Below, piece by piece: positions 8,209 through 16,371 of a stretch of DNA of 36,536 nt. The number at the start of each line of letters is the position of its first letter. Position 1 is the stretch's first letter. The notes under the pieces are model-generated. The model was not told where the DNA came from, searched no databases, and saw only the letters and a program-made list of their open reading frames with translations. Source of the DNA: CAIOHW01 sp046317855 (lineage in GTDB: Bacteria; Bdellovibrionota; UBA1018). Made by a program: the position numbers and the translations under genes. Where the stretch lies: NCBI GenBank assembly GCA_046317855.1, contig JBKCVM010000038.1:1-36536 (forward strand). The letters are read 5' to 3'.

Positions 8209-9282
8209 ATGGCTAACTTTGGTGACTTTTATAGGGGTAAGCGCGTTCTGGTGACCGGACATACCGGCTTTAAGGGCGCCTGGCTGAGTGAATGGCTGCT
8301 CGCGCTCGGGGCTGAGGTGGCCGGATTTTCTGATCAGATTCCGACCCAGCCTTCGCTTTTTGAGGTCTTGGGCCTTGGTAAGCGTCTCAGGGATTTTAGG
8401 GGGGACGTGAGAGATCTAGGGGCGCTGGGGCGCTCTTTTGCCGAGTTCAGGCCAGAAGTGGTCTTTCACCTGGCAGCCCAGCCGCTCGTCCGGCTCTCGT
8501 ACGAAGATCCAGTAGGGACCATTGCCACGAACGTAGTCGGCACCGCCAACCTGCTTGAGTGCGTCCGCAAGTCACCCAGCGTGGGTCTCGTGGTCAACAT
8601 TACGAGCGACAAGTGCTACGAAAACCGAGAGTGGGCGTACTCTTACCGCGAAAATGACCCCATGGGGGGGTATGATCCCTACAGCGCATCGAAGGGCTGT
8701 GCTGAGCTGATCTTCTCTTCGTTTGCACGTTCATTTTTTGCGTCCCTAGGGCAGGGGCCCGTCGTGGTGACCGCCCGAGCCGGAAATGTAATCGGCGGAG
8801 GGGACTGGGCTCGTGATCGGATTGTCGTGGATTGCGTTAAAGCCTGGGGCGCGGGCAAGCCCGTGATCCTGCGTAATCCGCATGCAACACGGCCCTGGCA
8901 GCATGTGCTGGATTGCCTTTCAGGATACCTGACTCTAGGAGCCAGGGCCCGAACCGAGCCTGCCCGATTGAATGGCGAGGGATTTAATTTTGGGCCCGCC
9001 CATGGGCACGGCGCCACTGTGATGGAGCTCGTCTCGGAGCTGGCGGCCAACTGGCGGGGTGCCCAGTGGGAAGTTGCAGCGGACCTCTCAGGTCAGCCTC
9101 ATGAAGCCAAGTTTTTAAGACTGAACTGTGACAAAGCGGCGCAAGTGCTGGGCTGGAGACCTCGCTGGGACATGCACCGGGCAGCCCAGGCGACTTCGGA
9201 GTGGTATGAACTTTTTTATAGAGCTGGGGCGTCGGCTTCACTGCTGGAGTTGACGCGATCTCAGATCCGGGCCTTCCAGTAG
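8209..9282 (+). CDS. rfbG: CDP-glucose 4,6-dehydratase
   Basis: A 357-residue extended SDR that converts CDP-D-glucose to CDP-4-keto-6-deoxy-D-glucose, the first committed step to 3,6-dideoxyhexoses. It has the cofactor loop VTGHTGFKG (15-23; HTGFKG(A/S)W is characteristic of CDP-glucose rather than dTDP-glucose dehydratases), HLAAQPLVRLSYEDP, NITSDKCYEN, and the active-site pair Y158/K162 in YSASK. The ATG at 8209 is preceded by GGAAG and gives the usual N-terminus; an in-frame TTG at 8173 would add 12 residues without family support. The 3' end overlaps the convergent membrane-protein gene by 22 bases. It belongs to the same pathway as rfbF (11.2-12.1 kb) and rfbH, although the three genes are not co-directional. 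Confidence 0.94.
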   Translation: MANFGDFYRGKRVLVTGHTGFKGAWLSEWLLALGAEVAGFSDQIPTQPSLFEVLGLGKRLRDFRGDVRDLGALGRSFAEFRPEVVFHLAAQPLVRLSYEDPVGTIATNVVGTANLLECVRKSPSVGLVVNITSDKCYENREWAYSYRENDPMGGYDPYSASKGCAELIFSSFARSFFASLGQGPVVVTARAGNVIGGGDWARDRIVVDCVKAWGAGKPVILRNPHATRPWQHVLDCLSGYLTLGARARTEPARLNGEGFNFGPAHGHGATVMELVSELAANWRGAQWEVAADLSGQPHEAKFLRLNCDKAAQVLGWRPRWDMHRAAQATSEWYELFYRAGASASLLELTRSQIRAFQ

Positions 9283-11258
9283 TGAGCGTGCTCGGTTCTA
9301 AAAAAGGGTTCAAATCCAGCCGTTTTCAGTGCTTGGGTTAAATCGTCCCTCTCGTCGCCAAAGGCAAAAATCTGCACGTTTTGGTTGATCGCGGATTGGA
9401 TGACTTCATCGAGCTGGCGACGAAGAATGAGGGATCCTTCGCTCGCATAAGGCAGGATATTTCTAATCTGGAGCGCTAGGCAAAGCCGATGCCCCATGGG
9501 TTGAATAAAAGTGACCCTCTCCGCGTTACCGATCTGATTTTTTACAGTCTCAAGCTCTGTAAGAAACGCATCTTGCCTGAGGCTTGGGTTTGAGCTTTGG
9601 GTCTCTTCGGACAACTGGCGTGCCTTAGTAATGGTATCCCGGATGGATGGCAGTCCCTGGAGTCCAGAGATAAAAAAGAGACCCAGAATAAAAGTCCGTG
9701 CCCAATCGTTTCTGAACGAGAGAGGATTTTTAAAAGCGAGTGTCGCCAAGCAAAGTGAGAGAGGCCAAAAAGTGGCGGCCAGGACCTTGGGGTGAGATCG
9801 GCCGACATAGTAGAAAAACGCGCCCAGTGCGAAAATCCCTAAAGCTGCCCGAAATGGAGCCCAAATGTCCAAAGGATTGCTGTCTTGGATGGTGAGGCTC
9901 CGTCGGGCCAGAAAACCCCGAAACCCCGACGCCAGGGTAGCTACCAACACTCCGAGGACCGGCAGGTAAATTCCGACTGGCGGAAGGGGCAGCATGTAAA
10001 ATCCGTGAAGCGCAAAGATTTTTTGAAAATCAGAAGCTTTTGAAAAATCGGGCCAACCGGCCCTGGCGAGCCAGAACGCCAGGCATGCTCCAAGGGTCGC
10101 GATTGTGGCGGCAAGTGCTGCAGTGGCGGTCACCTTTAGACTCCTCGAAAGAGGCTTTCTATTACGGTCGGTCCGGTCTTGTTGAAGCACTTGAAGAAAA
10201 AGCCCTAAATGGATAGCGGCCCAAGCGGGTAGGCCAAAGTCCGTGTTGTTCACGAAAGCAAGGGTTGCCATTGAAACCGCTGCGCACAAGTGGGTGATGC
10301 AAGGGCGATTCATCTGCTCGCCTAAGAGCCAAAAAGAGAGCACGGGGAGCAATGTTCTGATCGGGCCTAACGCGTGGTACGTGACCGAGCTCAAGTAAGT
10401 GTCGGAAGGGTCCCGGTAAACAGCTAAGCCCACGAGCGTCCAAAAAAACAGGGCTGCTTTGAAGCGGCTCTTGGCAATAAGCTCAAGGATCCGGGCCGTT
10501 GCCAAAAGAGCGATGGTGTTGAGCGCTGCCATAAAGACGGTAAAGCTCAGGATGCTAAAACCAAAAATCTTGAAAACCGGGATGGCGACTAGCGGAAGAA
10601 GCCGCGCGTACTGCGGATTGAAGTCCACCAGAGGAGTTGCCCCTTGAAGCACCGGAATGAACTCGTTGTACGCAAACGGGAGATGGTAGGTGACTGGGCT
10701 ACTTGCGTACTGCAAGCTCCCCTCTGTGAAGACGGAGTGAAAAAGAACCCACACGCTCACGCAAACGCAGAAAGCCCAAAAGGCAAATCCTTTAATCTTT
10801 GAGCTCAGTTTAAAATCGGGTCGATCTATCAGTTTTTTGCGAGCCCAAAAAAGGGCAAGGATCCCCAAGGTCGCCGAGGTCACCGAGCCCGGTGCAAACG
10901 AGAAAGTATTAAACCACTCGAGTTTGCGGACCCCTAAAAAGACAAACCCCACCGGTAAAAGAACTCTAAAAAACTTGGACGTTCGAGCAACCCAGCCAGA
11001 ACTCGCCCGCAGGGTGATCCATAAAAACGGAATCAATAAGAGCAGAAAAAGAACATAAGCAAGTTGCTCCCTGGGCTCTGGGCTCAGATCGACTCGGAGG
11101 TGAGGGCGAAAAAGAGAAGGGTTGACTAGAGTCTGTGGCAAAGTCTGTGGAGCAAGCCACGCTGAAAGTGCCAGCGCAGCTAGGCCCGACAAAGTGAATG
11201 CACTCGCACCAGAAAACCAAGAAAGATCTCGCCCGTTAACCTCTGTTTTTAAGCCCAC
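9261..11258 (-). CDS. Large polytopic inner-membrane protein, glycosyltransferase-like
   Basis: A protein of about 665 residues with roughly a dozen hydrophobic segments covering residues 20 to 530, then a soluble C-terminal part (about 555-665) with mixed alpha/beta character (VTFIQPMGHRL, QIFAFGDERDD). I do not recognise a specific family. The layout, membrane helices first and a periplasmic-type tail, resembles GT-C glycosyltransferases acting on lipid-linked sugars. There is an early VTYHLPFAYNEF segment and FNPQYARLLP in a loop where GT-C enzymes often keep catalytic acids, but no DD/DE motif can be asserted. Its start overlaps the end of rfbF: GTG at 11258 has AAGG four bases upstream, while an alternative GTG at 11279 lacks a ribosome binding site. 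It is co-directional with rfbF and the GT2 gene, so it probably takes part in the same polysaccharide pathway. Confidence 0.75.
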   Translation of the reverse strand: MGLKTEVNGRDLSWFSGASAFTLSGLAALALSAWLAPQTLPQTLVNPSLFRPHLRVDLSPEPREQLAYVLFLLLLIPFLWITLRASSGWVARTSKFFRVLLPVGFVFLGVRKLEWFNTFSFAPGSVTSATLGILALFWARKKLIDRPDFKLSSKIKGFAFWAFCVCVSVWVLFHSVFTEGSLQYASSPVTYHLPFAYNEFIPVLQGATPLVDFNPQYARLLPLVAIPVFKIFGFSILSFTVFMAALNTIALLATARILELIAKSRFKAALFFWTLVGLAVYRDPSDTYLSSVTYHALGPIRTLLPVLSFWLLGEQMNRPCITHLCAAVSMATLAFVNNTDFGLPAWAAIHLGLFLQVLQQDRTDRNRKPLSRSLKVTATAALAATIATLGACLAFWLARAGWPDFSKASDFQKIFALHGFYMLPLPPVGIYLPVLGVLVATLASGFRGFLARRSLTIQDSNPLDIWAPFRAALGIFALGAFFYYVGRSHPKVLAATFWPLSLCLATLAFKNPLSFRNDWARTFILGLFFISGLQGLPSIRDTITKARQLSEETQSSNPSLRQDAFLTELETVKNQIGNAERVTFIQPMGHRLCLALQIRNILPYASEGSLILRRQLDEVIQSAINQNVQIFAFGDERDDLTQALKTAGFEPFFRTEHAHYWKARI

Positions 11259-12082
11259 GGCGCCTTGCCTGAATTCCACAGAGTTTCGAGCTGCTGTCTG
11301 TCTCTGAGAGTATCCATGGGCTGCCAGAAACCGTCATGGGGATAGACCTTCAGTTGTGCGTCTTGCGCGAGGCGAGCCAGGGGATCACGCTCCAAAATGC
11401 AGGATTCATCGGTCTTGAGGTAGTTGCGGAATTTCTTTTCAAAGAAAAAAAAGCCGCCGTTAATGCGCCCTTGGGTGGCCTGCGGCTTTTCCATGAATTC
11501 AGTCACAGTTCCATCCGTTGCAATGGCGAGCTCACCAAAACGCGCCATCGGGTGGACCGCAAGCACAGTGCCGATCTTTGAATGCTCGAGATGAAAAGCG
11601 AGCTCTTGGTTTAAGTTTGCGTCCGTCAGGCCGTCTCCGTACGTGACTGCAAAGCGCTCAAATTTCGTATCCTGTGCAACCGCATCAAAAGCGCGCGCAA
11701 TTCTGGCCCCGGTCATTGCAGAGAGACCCGTATCGATCACTCGGACGCGCCATTTTTCTTGAGTTTGGGAGTCCCCCAAGGGCTCTGCTGGGCGATTAGA
11801 GTCACTTCTGTGGTCGATCTCCAAATGACGATCCCTGAATGCGTAGTTGAGAAAATAATTTTTGATTTCCCAAGACCGATAGCCAGCACAGATCACAAAG
11901 TCATTGAAGCCTTGGCGATAGTAGTACCGCATGATGTGCAACAGAATGGGGGAGTCTCCAACCTCAACCATGGGTTTTGGCTTGAGTTGAGTTTCTTCAG
12001 ACAACCGGGTGCCCAGGCCTCCTGCAAGAATAAAGACTGGGATTTTGCTGGGGTTATTGAGTTGAGTGGGGCTGGAGTTCAA
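11249..12082 (-). CDS. rfbF: Glucose-1-phosphate cytidylyltransferase
   Basis: A 277-residue nucleotidyltransferase that makes CDP-D-glucose from CTP and glucose 1-phosphate, opening the CDP-3,6-dideoxyhexose pathway. Motifs: FILAGGLGTRLSEET (18-31), KPKPMVEVGDSPILLHIM (nucleotide and sugar-phosphate site), CAGYRSWEIKNYF, YGDGLTD, and WQPMDTLRD near the C-terminus. The family is about 257 residues. I place the start at TTG 12082 because AAGGAG sits 7 bases upstream (12090-12095). A further in-frame TTG at 12118 would add 12 residues and has no such site. The gene overlaps the 3' end of the GT2 gene by 29 bases and the next membrane-protein gene at its own 3' end, so translation is likely coupled. 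Confidence 0.93.
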   Translation of the reverse strand: MNSSPTQLNNPSKIPVFILAGGLGTRLSEETQLKPKPMVEVGDSPILLHIMRYYYRQGFNDFVICAGYRSWEIKNYFLNYAFRDRHLEIDHRSDSNRPAEPLGDSQTQEKWRVRVIDTGLSAMTGARIARAFDAVAQDTKFERFAVTYGDGLTDANLNQELAFHLEHSKIGTVLAVHPMARFGELAIATDGTVTEFMEKPQATQGRINGGFFFFEKKFRNYLKTDESCILERDPLARLAQDAQLKVYPHDGFWQPMDTLRDRQQLETLWNSGKAPWA

Positions 12083-13046
12083 GGGCTTGCTCCTTGGCGC
12101 GTGAGGCCTGGGGTTCAAAGTTGATACGCTCTTTTTCGATCACCAGAGGGCGATTGAGAACTTGGGTATGGATTGATCCAATGTATTCACCGAGAATGCC
12201 GATAAAAAAAAGTTGTACCGAAGAAAAAAAGAAAATCCCGATCAGGATAGGCGCAGTGCCAAAGCTAAAAGTCTCCCAAAAAATGAGTTTGGCAACGAGG
12301 TAGGTGAGAGCGACTGCAAAGCTCATGAGCCCCAAGATAAATCCAGAAAGCGTCGCTACCCGAAGCGGAACCTTAGAGTGGTTGGTGATGCCCAGCATCG
12401 CCATGTCATACAAAGTGTAAAAGTTGTTTTTGGTGATTCCGCGTTTGCGAGTGGGTTGATGAAATTCGACTTGGGTTGAATGAAATCCCAAATCCGCAAT
12501 CAAGCCCCTAAAGTAGGGGTAGGGGTCATTGATGCGTCGCAGAGTTTCGATCACTGATTTGTCGTAAAGGCCAAATCCTGTGAAGTTCTTGGTGAGGTCG
12601 ATGTTCGAAAGTTTACCGATCAGGCGGTAGTACAGGTTTCTGATGGCAAACATTGCCGGAGTTTCAGACGAGTTGGTCTTCACTCCTTTGACGACGGGGT
12701 AGCCCTGCTGCCAACGTTCCACGAATTTTGGTAGGAGCTCGACCGGATCTTGAAAGTCCGAGGCCATGCAAATCACCGCGTCTCCTTGGGCTTGGAGCAG
12801 GGCGTAGTACGGCGAGCGGATGTGCCCAAAATTTCGCTGGTTGACGATGAGTTTGATGCGGGAGTCCTGGGAGCACGCTTGCTTGATCAGCTCGACCGTT
12901 CTGTCAGTCGACGCATTGTCGATCCAAATGTGTTCGTAGTCAAAGTCCCGGAGCTTGGATTCAAAGAGCGCACGGATACGGGCGCACATTTCAAAAACAT
13001 TTTCTTCCTCGTTGAAACAAGGAGTGACAACTGAAATCTTTGGCAT
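12054..13046 (-). CDS. GtrB/ArnC-like family 2 glycosyltransferase with two C-terminal membrane helices
   Basis: A 330-residue GT2 enzyme of the polyprenyl-phosphate-sugar synthase type. The GT-A domain starts at once with ISVVTPCFNEEENV. It has IDNASTDRT and the acidic motif ASDFQDP that holds nucleotide-sugar and metal, then a basic RKRGITKNNFYTLYD segment as in ArnC/DPM relatives. Two hydrophobic helices follow (about 225-255 and 262-295), then a basic cytoplasmic tail. Such enzymes load a sugar onto undecaprenyl phosphate at the inner membrane for use by GT-C transferases, several of which are encoded nearby. ATG at 13046 gives the canonical N-terminus; a TTG at 13052 adds two residues. 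It follows the DUF2079-like gene by under 10 bases and overlaps rfbF. Confidence 0.88.
   Translation of the reverse strand: MPKISVVTPCFNEEENVFEMCARIRALFESKLRDFDYEHIWIDNASTDRTVELIKQACSQDSRIKLIVNQRNFGHIRSPYYALLQAQGDAVICMASDFQDPVELLPKFVERWQQGYPVVKGVKTNSSETPAMFAIRNLYYRLIGKLSNIDLTKNFTGFGLYDKSVIETLRRINDPYPYFRGLIADLGFHSTQVEFHQPTRKRGITKNNFYTLYDMAMLGITNHSKVPLRVATLSGFILGLMSFAVALTYLVAKLIFWETFSFGTAPILIGIFFFSSVQLFFIGILGEYIGSIHTQVLNRPLVIEKERINFEPQASRAKEQALELQPHSTQ
12090..12095 (-). promoter_or_regulatory. Ribosome binding site deciding the TTG start of rfbF
   Basis: The minus strand reads AAGGAG here, 7 bases before the TTG at 12082. It lies inside the coding end of the upstream GT2 gene. No equally good site precedes the other in-frame start, which is why the shorter rfbF is chosen. 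Confidence 0.65.
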
Positions 13047-13055
13047 GCTCAAGCG

Positions 13056-14789
13056 TTATTCTGCCTCGTTTGCTGAGGCAAGGGCTTTGAGTCGATACAG
13101 GGCGTAGCGGCCGGAGGGAGCCTCCCAGACGAGCTGCCCGCGTCCGGCTACTCCGGAGAGAGCGCGCTTTTCGAGTACCTGCTGGCAGTGCCGGTTTCTG
13201 TCCAGGAGAATAGCCTCTGCTCCTCGAAGCGTCTCGCCGGGTACTCCGGGCGGACCGGGGTGGGTGAGCAGTGCGTCGAGCAGGGCGGGAGCTGCTGCCG
13301 GATCTGGGCAATCTTGAATACTGAGCAGCTGAAGCCTGGGGCAGTGGGTCAGGACTGAAAGCGCAAACATATCGGCGCCGATAGTCTGGCTGCAGTCGAT
13401 CTTTTTAAAGGCAGCAATGTCACTCAGCTGAGCAAGCGTGGGACGGGTCTTCCACGCCTCGAACGCGGGCCAGCGCATGGAGAAAAGAATTGCCAGAGCC
13501 AATCCCCACTTCCAATACCGGAGTCGAGGCATGCGCCTCATTCCGGCGAGGATTGCAGTCAACAAAAATGGCGCAAACGCCAGTTCGTAGTGCCAGTGAA
13601 AGCTTCTCTGCTCGGGACGGGTGGGGATGATGTTTGCCGCGATCCCGATGGAGGCGGCAAGGATCCAGGTCCAGGGTCGAGCAGCAGCGTGCCCTTTTTT
13701 TGGAAGCACGAAAAGAATCCCCGGTATCAGCAAAAAAGCAAGGTACCGCAGCGAGGAGCGGTCCAGGAGGCGATCCGCCACCCAGCTCATGAAAGCAACG
13801 GGCTTGAGCAAAGGTGAAAGGGCAATCTCTGAAAGCGAGCTTCCAAGCTGGGGGAGCCTGTGAGTGATCTGGCTGATGACTACTCCTGTGGGAGCCTGAA
13901 GAGTCGGAATCACGTGCGAGAAGAGATATGCTCCGTAAGACAGGCAGAGAGTGATCGTAGCGGCTGCGAGCACTTTGCGTTGAACAGGCCGAAATCGAAG
14001 TTCCGGATCCCAGAGAATCGGAAAAACCAAGCCCAGCGCCAAAAAAGGAGTGTGCTCCTTTGCCCCCATCAGTGCCAGAAGTCCTGCAAAATAGAGAGGG
14101 AGCATCCCACGGTAGAGTCCGACAATAGCCAGGCAAAGCGAGAAGAATGCAAAGTGCTCTTCACGCAAGTCAATGCCCGGGCGTATCAGCCCCCGCTGAC
14201 AGAGCAGAACAAAGATGGCCAGAAACCAAAGTTTGGTCTTATCTTTGAGCGGGCCTTGCGTGACGAGTAGCCAAGTGCCACCGATGACAAGCAAGCTCTG
14301 GAGTAGGATGACCGCCTCGCTCGAGCGTGTCCAGCCAACGACCCATGAGCCCAAAAGCATCGTGGGTGCAAAGTGATCGACAAAAAAACTTCTAAGCGGC
14401 GAGAGCGAGCAATGGCCCCAGTGTCCATCAAAGCGAGGGTAAAACATGACTGAGTGGGTGTAGACCATGTCATAGAGCGAGTTATTGAATGACCAGAAAC
14501 GAAAAAGATCCGCAAGAAAGAGGCCGGCGCCGATCACTGCGACAAAAGCGAGCGCTGCGCGTGGGCGAAGGTTGAGTGCCCGGGCAAGAATCTGTCTCAG
14601 GAACGATCCATAGCGATTGAGCCAGGTTTTTTTGAATACGCCCCCGTAGATGCAGAAAGCTGCGATGATCAGAACAAAAGGTGAAACAGATCCAATCTCA
14701 AACTTGAGCCCGGGGTATACAAAATAGAGTCCGCCCAGCGGAATCAGGCAAAGCACAAGCAGCGTCAGGAACTGGAGTACTCTGTACAT
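13056..14789 (-). CDS. DUF2079-like polytopic membrane protein
   Basis: A 577-residue protein with about 11-13 hydrophobic segments and a soluble C-terminal stretch (from about residue 460). The loop around residues 110-150, with FNNSLYDMVYTHS and SFFVDHFAPTMLL, resembles the DUF2079 family, whose members carry a similar F-x-x-Y-D / H-F-x-P arrangement and are thought to be GT-C-fold membrane glycosyltransferases. The substrate is unknown. It heads the minus-strand run DUF2079-GT2-rfbF-membrane protein and is divergent from the plus-strand membrane gene at 14823. The ATG at 14789 has no evident ribosome binding site, and TATAAC (minus strand, 14802-14807) lies 12 bases upstream, so an almost leaderless mRNA is conceivable. 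Confidence 0.72.
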   Translation of the reverse strand: MYRVLQFLTLLVLCLIPLGGLYFVYPGLKFEIGSVSPFVLIIAAFCIYGGVFKKTWLNRYGSFLRQILARALNLRPRAALAFVAVIGAGLFLADLFRFWSFNNSLYDMVYTHSVMFYPRFDGHWGHCSLSPLRSFFVDHFAPTMLLGSWVVGWTRSSEAVILLQSLLVIGGTWLLVTQGPLKDKTKLWFLAIFVLLCQRGLIRPGIDLREEHFAFFSLCLAIVGLYRGMLPLYFAGLLALMGAKEHTPFLALGLVFPILWDPELRFRPVQRKVLAAATITLCLSYGAYLFSHVIPTLQAPTGVVISQITHRLPQLGSSLSEIALSPLLKPVAFMSWVADRLLDRSSLRYLAFLLIPGILFVLPKKGHAAARPWTWILAASIGIAANIIPTRPEQRSFHWHYELAFAPFLLTAILAGMRRMPRLRYWKWGLALAILFSMRWPAFEAWKTRPTLAQLSDIAAFKKIDCSQTIGADMFALSVLTHCPRLQLLSIQDCPDPAAAPALLDALLTHPGPPGVPGETLRGAEAILLDRNRHCQQVLEKRALSGVAGRGQLVWEAPSGRYALYRLKALASANEAE

Positions 14790-14822
14790 GATACTGAGTC
14801 GGTTATAGTAAAAAGTGAGTGT
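14790..14822. promoter_or_regulatory. 33-base divergent gap between two membrane-protein genes
   Basis: Only 33 bases separate two outward-facing starts. The centre reads GTTATAGT, so both strands offer a TATA-type hexamer (TATAAC on minus, TATAGT on plus). A shared or overlapping pair of -10 elements would fit the space, with -35 elements falling inside the opposite genes. The sequence is suggestive, not diagnostic. Confidence 0.3.
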
Positions 14823-16358
14823 ATGCGAGTTTTGAGTTTTTATTTTTCGTCGTGGGCACAGAAGAGCCCCGCGGAGAGCCTCGGAAAGTGGGCACTTGGG
14901 CTCTTTAGATTTCGTTTCGTTTGGATCCTCCTCGTTTGTTTTTTTCCGCGAACTTTACCGGAGTTGTGGCGGCAGGCCGATACTCTCGGTGTTAGTCTGC
15001 GGTACTGGCTGCGATGGACGGTTGAACCTTTGCCGGACCCAATTTTTAAGGTTTTCATCCCTGCAGTGCTTCAGTCCGGCGATGGTCTCGGGTTCCAGGC
15101 CATGGAGTTTCCGGCGCTCAATCTAGTCTTTGCGCCCGTTTGGAGCCTTGGACCGTGGGGCGGACAGTGGGTTGCGCGAATGGGTGTGACCGCGGTGGTG
15201 GGTTTTTTGACCTGGTCGATTGTTCGTATATGGTCTCGCGTCGAACAAGTGGGGCCCGAGCGCGCAGCAGGGTTCTGGTTAATTCCAGTGTTTTCGTTCG
15301 CCACGGGTTGGTGGGGAAAGTTCTTTCCGGATCTTGCGGCGGCACAGTTGGCTTTTCTGGGCATGGGATTAGTGCTTGCCTCGGCGGGAGTTGGCTCTAG
15401 TTTAAAACGGAAGCGAGTGTTTGGGGCATGCCTCTTTGGGCTTGGCTGCCTGATGAAGCCCAATGAGGCAGTGGTCCTTTTGGCTCTCCCCTGGTGGGTT
15501 GGCCAGTTTGGGCTCAGGTTCTCCACCTGGGTTTGGTTTGTTCCCGGAGTCATTCTTACGGCACTGTATTATTTGAAGGTCATCCCTTGGATTGCGAGCC
15601 TTCAAGACGGTAGCGGACTGTTTTTTATTTCTCCCAGACACCCTGTCCAAGCGTTGATGGAGTTCTTTGCTCAGCCTGAGGCAGTTGTTAAAATGTCGTT
15701 AAATCGCCTTTTTTTTGCTTTCGGTACTCCGGCTGTGCTGTTTGCCGCAATCTGGATCAGGCCATCCAGATGGTTCAGGGGCTTTCTTGTTTTGTGGTTG
15801 CAGGTCCTCTGCGTTGCCGCGTTGGCGGGGGCTCATGTCTTTGTGCATGACTATTATTTCATGGGGCTTGTTCCAGTGGCATGTATTCTTTTTTGGGATC
15901 TGCTACTCAAACTGGGGCACGCGACTTCTCTCCTGGCTCGAGCAGGATTTTTGATTCTATTATTTGGTGCGAGCTTTCCCAGTATCGAGCAGTCTTGGGT
16001 AGAGATCGCTCCCTGGGTTCTCCGGGCTCAGCGGCACGAGACGAGGCTGCGAGAGTTGGTCGTGCAGCAGGAGTGCCGCAGGCTTCGTGCAGAGCGGTCG
16101 GATTTTCCCTGGGGACAGGGGCTGGCCTTTCGTTCAGCCGCATCTCCGTATCCGCAACTTGGACTCTGTATGGGAGAAAGGGAACAATCCAGCCAAGCTG
16201 AGTTTGGTTTCTTCAGAAAGGGGGAACCCATACCGGCAGATTGCAGGTCTATGGAGCCATTGGGGCAAGAGATCATTCTTGTTCGTTGCACTGCGGAGAC
16301 TGCAGCAGTGCCTCGGACGAAGAACCCTGCCGACCTTGAAGAAGCTCGTCTCGAATGA
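14823..16358 (+). CDS. Polytopic membrane protein, probable GT-C glycosyltransferase
   Basis: A 511-residue membrane protein with about ten hydrophobic segments between residues 20 and 400 and a soluble tail. The first long loop (about 60-95, PLPDPIFKVFIPAV and AMEFPALNLV) and later GCLMKPNEAV resemble ArnT/PMT-type and related membrane transferases. MKPxx in the middle of the protein also occurs in the two GT87-like proteins of this window. No family can be named with certainty. It is the first gene of a plus-strand block of membrane transferases and is followed 13 bases later by the next. The ATG at 14823 lies just beyond the divergent gap; no strong ribosome binding site is visible. Confidence 0.7.
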   Translation: MRVLSFYFSSWAQKSPAESLGKWALGLFRFRFVWILLVCFFPRTLPELWRQADTLGVSLRYWLRWTVEPLPDPIFKVFIPAVLQSGDGLGFQAMEFPALNLVFAPVWSLGPWGGQWVARMGVTAVVGFLTWSIVRIWSRVEQVGPERAAGFWLIPVFSFATGWWGKFFPDLAAAQLAFLGMGLVLASAGVGSSLKRKRVFGACLFGLGCLMKPNEAVVLLALPWWVGQFGLRFSTWVWFVPGVILTALYYLKVIPWIASLQDGSGLFFISPRHPVQALMEFFAQPEAVVKMSLNRLFFAFGTPAVLFAAIWIRPSRWFRGFLVLWLQVLCVAALAGAHVFVHDYYFMGLVPVACILFWDLLLKLGHATSLLARAGFLILLFGASFPSIEQSWVEIAPWVLRAQRHETRLRELVVQQECRRLRAERSDFPWGQGLAFRSAASPYPQLGLCMGEREQSSQAEFGFFRKGEPIPADCRSMEPLGQEIILVRCTAETAAVPRTKNPADLEEARLE

Positions 16359-16371
16359 AATAAGAAAGTGA

